From positions 806,001 to 870,000 of the forward strand of contig CANMTD010000002.1 of the NCBI GenBank assembly GCA_947500775.1: a DNA stretch of 64,000 bases. The letters run 5' to 3'. The position numbers were made by a program, and so were the translations under genes. Positions 55,855 through 64,000 of the stretch are shown one piece after another (the stretch's first letter is position 1; each line of letters starts with the position of its first letter). This DNA comes from an uncultured Paracoccaceae bacterium. Lineage in GTDB: Bacteria; Pseudomonadota; Alphaproteobacteria; Rhodobacterales; Rhodobacteraceae. The notes under the pieces were generated by a model. That model made no database searches and was not told the DNA's origin. It saw nothing but the letters and a program-made list of their open reading frames with translations.

Positions 55855-56541
55855 ATGCTCAGCCAGATGGAACAGGACGCTCTTATCCTCAGCCTGCGCG
55901 CCTCCACCCTTGCGGTGCTGTGGTCGCTGCCCATTGCCATCGCGCTGGGCTGGATGCTTGGGCAAAAACGGTTTCCGGGGCACGCCTTGCTGAATGCGGT
56001 GGTCCACCTGCCGCTGGTGCTGCCCCCGATCGTCATCGGGTATCTTCTGCTGTTGGTGCTGGGACGCAACGGCATGCTGGGCGCACCGCTTGACGCGCTG
56101 TTCGGCATCCGCATTGCTTTTAGCAAAAGCGCTGTCATCATCGCCTGTGCCGTGGTGGGCTTTCCGCTGATGGTCCGCGCAATCCGGCAATCGGCCGAGG
56201 CGATGGACCCCCGCTATGCCCACGCCGCCCGCAGTTTGGGCGCCTCTGAATGGCGTATCTTCTTCACCGTCAGCCTGCCGCTGATGACACCGGGCATCCT
56301 GACCGGGATTACTTTGGCCTTTGCCCGCGCGGTCGGCGAATTCGGCGCGACCATCACGCTGGCCGCCAATATCCCGGGCCGCACCCAAACCCTGCCCCTT
56401 GCCCTTTTCACCGTGACCCAGACCCCGGGCGAAGAGGCGGCGGCAGCGCGCCTTTGTATCCTGTCCCTGCTGTTGGCGGGGGGCGCGCTTCTGGCTTCCG
56501 AGGCGATCACCCGGCGCATTCCGCAAGGGGCCACAAGATGA
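55855..56541 (+). CDS. modB: ModB, molybdate ABC permease
   Basis: The 228-residue permease has five or six helices and the ABC loop SLGASEWRIFFTVSLPLMTP (EAA motif). PLVLPPIVIGYLLLLVLGRN is typical of ModB. It starts two bases after the modA stop and overlaps modC by four. Confidence 0.95.
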   Translation: MLSQMEQDALILSLRASTLAVLWSLPIAIALGWMLGQKRFPGHALLNAVVHLPLVLPPIVIGYLLLLVLGRNGMLGAPLDALFGIRIAFSKSAVIIACAVVGFPLMVRAIRQSAEAMDPRYAHAARSLGASEWRIFFTVSLPLMTPGILTGITLAFARAVGEFGATITLAANIPGRTQTLPLALFTVTQTPGEEAAAARLCILSLLLAGGALLASEAITRRIPQGATR

Positions 56542-57239
56542 TCGAACTGCATCTGCGCCACCGACAGGGCGATTTCGAACTGGAAACCGATCTGGTGGTG
56601 CCCGCAGAGGGGATCATCGGTCTGATCGGGCGCTCTGGCTCTGGCAAAAGCACGCTTTTTTCCTGCATCGCGGGTCATACCCGGCCCAGGCGCGGCTGCA
56701 TCTCGCTGAATGGGCGCCTGTTTTTCCACAGCGCGCATCGGATCAACCTTCCCCCTGCCGCCCGCCACATCGGCGTCGTCTTTCAAGAGGGTCTGCTGTT
56801 TCCGCATATGACCGTGCGCGGCAACCTTGCCTATGGGGCCCGGAACGTCGGGACAAGCTTTTGGAACGAGGTGATTGAAACGCTTGACCTTGCTTCGCTG
56901 CTCGACGCCCGCCCTGCCCGGCTTTCGGGGGGCGAGCGGCAGCGTGCAGCAATCGGCCGGGCGCTGATGGCCGAACCCGAGCTGCTGCTGCTGGATGAAC
57001 CCGTCTCGGCGCTTGACCCCGGTCTGAAGGCGCGCACGCTTGACCTGATCGCCCGTGTCCAGGAACGCACCCAGACCCCGATGATCTATATCAGCCATTC
57101 GCCCGAGGAAGTGCGCCGGTTGTGTTCAAGAGTTGTAACGATGCAGGCGGGGCGGATCATTTCGATCAGCGATGGCGCAGCGGGCAGCAAGGCGCGACCA
57201 CACCTTGCCTCGGCCCAGGCGCTGCGGTGCACTGGATGA
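56538..57239 (+). CDS. modC: ModC, molybdate ABC ATPase lacking the mop domain
   Basis: The ATPase has Walker A GRSGSGKST (~33-41), signature LSGGERQRAAIGRAL, Walker B LLLDEPVSALDP and H-loop ISHSPEEV. Its 233 residues end about 15 residues after the NBD; the usual C-terminal TOBE/mop regulatory domain (~120 residues) is missing. No frameshifted remnant of it lies in the 15 bases before the next gene. Confidence 0.93.
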   Translation: MIELHLRHRQGDFELETDLVVPAEGIIGLIGRSGSGKSTLFSCIAGHTRPRRGCISLNGRLFFHSAHRINLPPAARHIGVVFQEGLLFPHMTVRGNLAYGARNVGTSFWNEVIETLDLASLLDARPARLSGGERQRAAIGRALMAEPELLLLDEPVSALDPGLKARTLDLIARVQERTQTPMIYISHSPEEVRRLCSRVVTMQAGRIISISDGAAGSKARPHLASAQALRCTG

Positions 57240-57254
57240 CAGGGGGGCCGCGAA

Positions 57255-57473
57255 ATGATCCTGTGTTCCTGTTCGCGGCTAACGCGCGCCGAGGTCAGTG
57301 AACACGTCACACAGACCCTGCGCGACGATCCCTACAGCGTCATCACGCCGGGGCGCCTGTTTCACGAAACCGGGCGTAGCATCCGCTGTGGGTTCTGCTG
57401 TGCGCTGGTCGACCAGATGATTGCCAAAGAACTGGCACGCCTTGGCCGGGGTGAAAGCCCGACTGCTGCATGA
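57255..57473 (+). CDS. BFD-like [2Fe-2S] protein
   Basis: The 72-residue protein has the bacterioferritin-associated ferredoxin pattern C-x-C (LCSCSRL) and C-x2-C (RCGFCCALVD) with an extra cysteine. It may release iron from the bacterioferritin coded at 20208, or carry a stand-alone [2Fe-2S] centre. It is the last gene of the nifUSV-mod operon, 15 bases after modC. Confidence 0.82.
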   Translation: MILCSCSRLTRAEVSEHVTQTLRDDPYSVITPGRLFHETGRSIRCGFCCALVDQMIAKELARLGRGESPTAA

Positions 57474-57523
57474 AAAGATCGACCATCAGCCAGTTCGCAA
57501 TCGCCGGGGCCGCGCGACGCGCC

Positions 57524-59407
57524 TCAGGCTTCCAGAACATATGCGCCGGGGGCCTCGCACAGCGGCGCAAGCCCCGCATCCGGCGCGCCCATGGGCGGTG
57601 GGGCAACAGCGCGACCCGATCGCGCATCCAGCCAATCCGCGAACGCCGGCCACCACGACCCATCCCTGGGCTCGGTTTCATCGAACCAGCGCTGCGCGTC
57701 ACGATAGCGGTCCTGATCGTGCTTGGTTGCAATCCGGTAGTGGCGTCTGGCATGTCCCGGTTCAGACACGATGCCGGTATTATGCCCGCCGTTCGTCAGC
57801 AGGAATGTCACATCGGTGTCGGTAAGCAGGTGAAATTTATACACTGACTTCCACGGGGCCACATGATCCCATTCGGTGCCCAGCGCGAAGATCGGAATTT
57901 CGATGTCCGACAGCGCCACAGGCCGCCCATTCACGTCGTACCGGCCCTCGGCAAAGTCGTTGTTCAGGAACAATTCGCGCAGGTATTCCGAATGCATCCG
58001 GGCGGGCATACGCGTGGCATCTGCGTTCCACGCCATCAGATCGCTCATGGCAGAGCGTTCGCCCAACAGATATTCAGAGACATGCTTGGACCAGATCAGG
58101 TCGTTCGAGTGCAAAAGCTGAAACGCCCCGGCCATCTGCTTTGCGTCCAGATAACCCTGTTGCGCCATCATGTCCTCAAGGAAGGTGACCTGGCTTTCAT
58201 TGATGAACAGCATCAGTTCACCGGCCTCGGTGAAATCCGCCTGCGCCGCAAAGAACGACAGGTCCTTGAACCGTTCATCCCCGTCGCGGGCCATGGCGGC
58301 GGCCGCGATGGCAAGCAGGGTTCCGCCCAGACAATATCCGATGCCGTGCACCTTGGCATCGCCGCAGATCTGCCCCACGGCATCCAGCGCCTCCATCACG
58401 CCAAGCGTTCTGTAATCGTCGAACGCAAGATCGCGATCCTTGGCGTCGGGGTTCCGCCACGAGATGCAGAAGACCGTGAAGCCCTGTCCAACAAGGTATT
58501 GGATCATCGAATTGCTGGGGGACAGGTCAAGGATGTAATACTTCATGATCCAGGCGGGAACGATCAGGATCGGTTCGGGATGCACCTTTTCGGTCGTCGG
58601 TTCGTACTGGATCAGCTCGATAAGCTGATTGCGATAGACGACCTTGCCGGGCGTCACGGCAAGGTTTTCGCCGACCTTGAAATCTTCCATCCCGGCGGGC
58701 CGTCTGCCATGCAGGGCGCGGGTCACGTCCTCCAGATAATTCCGACTGCCATGCAGCAGGTTCTGCCCGCCCTGGCTGATCGTTGCCTGCAGAACCACGG
58801 GATTGGTCGCAAGATAGTTCGACGGCGAAAAGACATCCAGAATCTGCCGGGTCACGAAGCTGACGACATCTTCGTGCTGACGCGTGACCCCGCGCACGTC
58901 GTTGGTTGCATTGTGCCACCACTGCTGGTTCAGCAAAAAGGCCTGCGAATACAGGTTGAAAGGCCATTTCTTCCACGCATCGTCCGTGAACCGCTTGTCC
59001 TGCGGCAGCGGTTCAATGCAGTCCTGCGCCCCGGTCTGGCCGGTCGCGCAACTGCCCAGGAACCGGGCCAGCCGTTGCGATTTGCGCATGGCTTTGATCA
59101 TCAGCTGCATCTGTTTTCCGGGCGACACCGCCAGATGAACCGCCCAATCCGCATAGGCTTCGGACAGGGCGCTGGGTGAAATGCCGCCCGTCGCCTTGGC
59201 CATTGTGGCATGGATCGCGCTGTCCACGCTGTCCGCGAACCGTGTGGCGGCATCGTCGGACTGGGCCTCGGGCCCCGGTGCAATCGGCGGAGCGTGCTGC
59301 GCAGAGGAATGAAGCTGCGTGACCTTGGCCGGGCCAGCGGTCGGGTTTTCCCGGTGGGGCGTCACCTTGGCCGCATCCGATCCGGGCGATTGCTTGCGTC
59401 CTGACAT
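57524..59407 (-). CDS. phaC: Polyhydroxyalkanoate synthase (class I type)
   Basis: It polymerises hydroxyacyl-CoA into storage polymer. The 627-residue protein has a long polar N-terminus (~1-85), the PhbC_N domain (~130-300; PLPQDKRFTDDAWKKWPFNL), the lipase-like box G-Y-C359-L-G-G and the later Asp (GTEWDHVAPWKSVYK) and His (TNGGHNTGIV). Length and single-gene form fit class I. It is the last gene of the acs-E1-E2-acp-phaC operon, convergent with the nif operon. Confidence 0.94.
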   Translation of the reverse strand: MSGRKQSPGSDAAKVTPHRENPTAGPAKVTQLHSSAQHAPPIAPGPEAQSDDAATRFADSVDSAIHATMAKATGGISPSALSEAYADWAVHLAVSPGKQMQLMIKAMRKSQRLARFLGSCATGQTGAQDCIEPLPQDKRFTDDAWKKWPFNLYSQAFLLNQQWWHNATNDVRGVTRQHEDVVSFVTRQILDVFSPSNYLATNPVVLQATISQGGQNLLHGSRNYLEDVTRALHGRRPAGMEDFKVGENLAVTPGKVVYRNQLIELIQYEPTTEKVHPEPILIVPAWIMKYYILDLSPSNSMIQYLVGQGFTVFCISWRNPDAKDRDLAFDDYRTLGVMEALDAVGQICGDAKVHGIGYCLGGTLLAIAAAAMARDGDERFKDLSFFAAQADFTEAGELMLFINESQVTFLEDMMAQQGYLDAKQMAGAFQLLHSNDLIWSKHVSEYLLGERSAMSDLMAWNADATRMPARMHSEYLRELFLNNDFAEGRYDVNGRPVALSDIEIPIFALGTEWDHVAPWKSVYKFHLLTDTDVTFLLTNGGHNTGIVSEPGHARRHYRIATKHDQDRYRDAQRWFDETEPRDGSWWPAFADWLDARSGRAVAPPPMGAPDAGLAPLCEAPGAYVLEA

Positions 59408-59525
59408 GGCGATTCCTTTTGCGGTGCAATACGGTTTCTACACCCATTGCGCACTGCGATCCTTTTCGCGTTGACAAGGATCAACACCCAGCCCCCGATT
59501 GCAATCACAATAGCGCCCTTGGCGA

Positions 59526-59774
59526 TCAGGTCGCGGCCAAACCGGCCAGATAGTCAATCGCGGCGGCAAAACTTCCCATCTGGGCGTAATCTTCTTCTGG
59601 TATGTCGCTGCCCAGTTCTTTGCCCAATGCGGTCACAAGGGTCAGAAAATCCATCGAGTCGATGTCAAACTCTTCGCGCAGGTCCGCGTCGCGATCAATA
59701 TCGGCGACATCTATGTCAGGCGCGATTTTATAAAGTTCACTTTGCAGCAATGTTTCGATTTGCGCTTTTGTCAT
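59526..59774 (-). CDS. Acyl carrier protein
   Basis: An 82-residue acidic ACP with phosphopantetheine attachment serine S40 in FDIDSMDFLTLVTAL, four-helix pattern. The ATG shares four bases with the end of the E2 gene. It sits between a 2-oxoacid dehydrogenase E2 and a PHA synthase and away from any fatty-acid synthesis genes, so it is not the housekeeping acpP. Confidence 0.92.
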   Translation of the reverse strand: MTKAQIETLLQSELYKIAPDIDVADIDRDADLREEFDIDSMDFLTLVTALGKELGSDIPEEDYAQMGSFAAAIDYLAGLAAT

Positions 59775-60910
59775 AGGTCCCCCGGATTTTGCAATTGCCT
59801 GTCTATCGCGGTCATGAACTTTGCCCCCCGCAACCCGTCACTGACGCGGTGATCGGCAGAAAGCGTCATCGAAACGATACGCCGCACCGCGATCTGACCG
59901 TCCTGCACCCATGGGCGGTCACGTGGCGTGCCGAACCCCAGAATGGCCACCTGCGGCGGGTATATCACCCCGTAAAGCTGATCGACGCCGCGATCGCCAA
60001 GGCTGCTGATGGTGATCGTCGGGTCCGACAGTTCGCGCGCGCGGAACCGCCCTGCCCTTACCCGGGCGACCAGATCGCGCAGCCCGGCCATCAGATCGTC
60101 CAGGGATTTGCTTTCCGCATCGTGCAGCGCGGGCGCCACCAGCCCGCCGCCGCGCAGGTTGATCGCCATGCCCACATGCGCCGCCTTGGACGGGACAAAG
60201 CCTGCGTCTTCGTAATGCCCGTTGAATTCGGGGTATTTGCGCAGGGCCGTTGCCACCGCCTTGACCAGAACGGCCCCCAGCAACAGGCGTTCGGTCGCCG
60301 GGCGATCCTTGTTGACCTCGGCCACAAAGCTTTCCGCCGCTGTGATGTCGACGGATTGGGACAGATAATAATGCGGGATCTCGCGCTTTGACCGGGACAT
60401 GGCCGCCGCAATCGCATCGCGCATGGCCGAACCGGCGGATTCGGGTGCCGGGCGTTTCACCAGTGCGGCGATGTCGGCCAATCTGATTTCCTGTCCGGCC
60501 GGTGCCTTGATCGCCGACAGGTCGATCTTGTGCTGCGCCGCCAGCCGCCGGGCCGCCGGGGTTATTTTCAGGCGCGCACCCCCCGGCGTTTCAACACGGA
60601 CAGGTGCGGCCGGTTTCGGTGTTTTCGGGGGCACGGGCGGAACCGGTGTGGCGGGTGCCGGAACAGTGTCATCGCCTGCGCCGCTGATCATGGCCAGGGG
60701 CGTGCCCACCGGAACCGTATCCCCGATCCGGGCCAGATATTCCTTCAGCACCCCATCCTCGAACACCTCGATTTCGATGGCGCCTTTCTGCGTCTCGATC
60801 ACCGCGATGATGTCGCCGCGCGCCACCGCGTCCCCCGGCGCCTTCAGCCATTCCACCAGGGTGCCCGCCTCCATATCGGCCCCGAGCGAGGGCATGACGA
60901 ACAGGCTCAT
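59771..60910 (-). CDS. Dihydrolipoamide acyltransferase (E2)
   Basis: The 379-residue protein has one lipoyl domain with the lipoyl lysine K42 ([10 protein letters not shown]), a Pro/Ala-rich linker (~80-105), and a peripheral-subunit-binding domain ([20 protein letters not shown]). The catalytic domain ends with [14 protein letters not shown] near its C-terminus. It transfers acyl groups, probably acetyl, from the E1 to CoA. No E3 gene is in the window. It overlaps both neighbours by four bases. Confidence 0.93.
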   Translation of the reverse strand: MSLFVMPSLGADMEAGTLVEWLKAPGDAVARGDIIAVIETQKGAIEIEVFEDGVLKEYLARIGDTVPVGTPLAMISGAGDDTVPAPATPVPPVPPKTPKPAAPVRVETPGGARLKITPAARRLAAQHKIDLSAIKAPAGQEIRLADIAALVKRPAPESAGSAMRDAIAAAMSRSKREIPHYYLSQSVDITAAESFVAEVNKDRPATERLLLGAVLVKAVATALRKYPEFNGHYEDAGFVPSKAAHVGMAINLRGGGLVAPALHDAESKSLDDLMAGLRDLVARVRAGRFRARELSDPTITISSLGDRGVDQLYGVIYPPQVAILGFGTPRDRPWVQDGQIAVRRIVSMTLSADHRVSDGLRGAKFMTAIDRQLQNPGDL

Positions 60911-62906
60911 GGCTCAAGGCCCATCTGCGATTTGACGGCGGCAACGATGACCGGGGTTTGCGGGATCGCGGCGGCCTCCAGATGGGCGGCATAGGGGATC
61001 GGCACCTCGGCGCTGCAGACCCGCGCCAGCGGCGCGTCCAGATCGAAAAACGCGTCTTCCGCGATCTGCATGCCGATCTCGGCGGCAAGGCTGCCGGTTT
61101 TCCAGCCCTCATCGACGATCAGCGCCCGGTGTGTCTTGGCCACCGAGGCTTTGATGGTGTCCATGTCCAGCGGGCGCAGGCTGCGCAGATCGATCACCTC
61201 GGCCGAGATACCGTCCTGTTCCAGCGCCTCGGCCGCCTCCAGCGTTTTGAACAGCGACCCGCCATAGGTGATCAGCGAAATGTCGGTGCCCGCCCGCCGC
61301 ACGACGGCGCGGTCAATGTCCACGGGGCCTGCGTTTTCCGCCAGTTCCCCGGACCGGTTGTACAGCATCACATTTTCGAAAATCAGCACCGGGTCGAGGT
61401 CCTGCAACGCCGTCCACAGCATGCCGCGCGCGTCCTCCAGCGTTGCGGGGGCCAGAACCCGCAGGCCGGGGATATGGGCGTACCAGCCTTCCAGACTGTG
61501 CGAATGCTGCGCGGCCAGCTGTTTGCCCGCGCCGGTGGCCATGCGGATCACCACCGGCACGCCGAACTGATTGTTCGACATATGGCGATAGGTGGCCGCC
61601 GTATTCATGATCTGATCCAGCGCCAGAAGCGAGAAATTGACGGTCATCACCTCGACAATCGGGCGCATCCCGGCGATGGCCACGCCGATCCCCGCCCCGG
61701 TAAACCCGGATTCCGACAGCGGCGTGTCGCGGATACGGTCGGGCCCGAACTGATCCAGCAACCCCTTGCTGACCGCATAACACCCGCCATAGCGGCCCAC
61801 GTCTTCGCCCATCAGGAAAACCCGGTCATCGCGGGTCATGGCATCCACGATCCCGGCCTTCACCGCCTCGCGGTATGTGGTCTGGACCATGGCGCCGGGG
61901 GGCGCGGGTTCGGGCAGCGCGGGACGGTCGGGCGACAGGGTGAATTTCGTCAAATCCGCGATGGGCTCATCTGTCCCGGCCTCGGCAAAGGCCACGGCCG
62001 TTGCAATCTCGCCGTCAACCTCTGCTTCGATGGCCGACACCTCATCCGTATGCAGCAGACCGGTGTCGCGCAACCAGTTCTGGAACCGCAGGATCGGCCC
62101 CTTCTGGCGCCATTCCTCGACCTCTTCTTTCGGGCGGTACAGCTGGGCGTCGAACATCGAATGGGCGCGAAAGCGATAGGTGCGGCATTCCAGGAAATAG
62201 GGTTTTCCCGTTTCCGCGATCTGCGCCAAAGCCCGGCGGGCCGCGGCCTCGACCGCGACCACATCCATCCCGTCCACCGCTTCGCTTGCGATGTCGTAAC
62301 ATTGCGCCTTGGCGGTGATGTCGGTTTCGGATTCAGACAGTTCCAGCGCGGTGCCCATGGCATAGCCGTTGTTTTCACAGACAAACAGCACCGGCAGGTT
62401 CCAAAGCGCGGCCAGATTCATGCTTTCGTGAAACTCGCCCTCGGCCACCGCCCCTTCGCCAAAGAAACACGCGGTCACCGCATCCCCGCCGCCCATCCGG
62501 TCGGCCAGCCCCAGACCGATGGCCAGCGGCAATCCGCCCCCGACGATCGCGTTGCCGCCATAGAAATTATGCGCCTTGCTGAACAGATGCATCGACCCGC
62601 CGCGCCCGCCGGAACAGCCTTCGGCCTTGCCGTACATTTCGGCAAGGATGTCTGGCATCGGCACGCCACGGGCCAGCGCATGGCCGTGTTCGCGGTAGGT
62701 GGCGACGACCCGGTCGCTGTCTTTCAGCAAGGGCAGAACACCGGCGGCAATCGCCTCTTCCCCGTCGTAAAGATGCAGGAACCCGCGGATTTTCTGCTGG
62801 GTATAAAGTTCGGCGCATTTGTCTTCGAACCGGCGTATGCGGATCATCTGTTTCAACAGGTCGCGAACGTGGTCCTTGCTCAAATGCGGTTTCAGGTCGG
62901 TCGCCG

Positions 62907-62910
<4 letters not shown>
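60907..62910 (-). CDS. Fused E1alpha-E1beta 2-oxoacid dehydrogenase (pyruvate-type)
   Basis: This TPP enzyme decarboxylates a 2-oxoacid and acylates the E2 lipoyl group. Residues ~1-325 are an E1alpha, with [20 protein letters not shown] and the TPP motif [19 protein letters not shown] ... [10 protein letters not shown]. After a linker, ~340-667 are an E1beta ([20 protein letters not shown]). In most bacteria these are two genes. The fold resembles acetoin or pyruvate dehydrogenase; the substrate is inferred. It shares four bases with the neighbouring genes. Confidence 0.93.

Positions 62911-64000
<1,090 letters not shown>

Overview
The window looks like chromosomal or megaplasmid DNA from a nitrogen-fixing, probably phototrophic alphaproteobacterium of the Rhodobacteraceae (Rhodobacter/Rhodovulum-like). 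The reasons are: Mo-nitrogenase genes together with the rnfABCDGEH operon, and the fdxC-fdxN-rnfF set known from Rhodobacter capsulatus; fdxD; an alphaproteobacterial NifA with the full oxygen-sensing cysteine motif; a second, nif-linked rpoN; and high-GC coding DNA. I saw no rRNA, tRNA or CRISPR array.

Left part (1-18.6 kb), accessory DNA. A type I restriction-modification operon (hsdM-hsdS-hsdR, the last cut by the window edge) is followed by a decayed IS3-type insertion sequence. Next comes a complete Zorya type I anti-phage operon (zorA-zorB-zorC-zorD), whose genes overlap by a few bases each. A broken tyrosine integrase lies just outside it. This is a small defence island of visibly lower GC than the nif region. 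Next are an RND efflux pump with its adaptor and a divergent two-pore-helix type potassium channel.

Middle and right (18.9-57.5 kb), one continuous nitrogen-fixation region. In order it holds: iscA-bfr-rpoN; nifENX with nafN-like DUF269, a 61-codon ORF, DUF683, fdxB, nifQ and a TPR-like ORF; nifHDK; nifB-fdxN-LRV-nifZ-nifT-SIR2-orf133; nifA; fdxD-peroxiredoxin; fprA-fdxC-fdxN-rseC-like-rnfF; the divergent rnfABCDGEH plus a Tat flavoprotein; and iscA-nifUSV-cysE-nifW-modABC-bfd. Eight near-consensus sigma-54 (-24/-12) promoters precede these operons. Several have perfect TGT-N10-ACA NifA sites upstream. The set is nearly self-contained: it encodes structural proteins, FeMo-co synthesis (B, E, N, Q, V, X), Fe-S supply (U, S, IscA, CysE), molybdate uptake, membrane-driven ferredoxin reduction (Rnf), five ferredoxins, oxygen/peroxide protection (FprA, peroxiredoxin, bacterioferritin), its own sigma factor and its own activator. 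nifL, draTG and glnB/K are not in the window.

Right edge (57.5-64 kb). Convergent to the nif DNA is an operon that reads, in transcription order, acetyl-CoA synthetase-like ligase (cut by the window end), a fused E1alpha-E1beta 2-oxoacid dehydrogenase, a lipoyl E2, an acyl carrier protein and a class I-like PHA synthase. It suggests a dedicated route from pyruvate or acetate to storage polymer.

The defence systems belong to known families. The least explained items are the SIR2/orf133 pair at the end of the nifB operon, the 61-codon ORF in the nifENX operon, the single-CPC flavoprotein behind rnfH, the carrier-protein/PHA-synthase module, and the odd repeats upstream of iscA-nifU.
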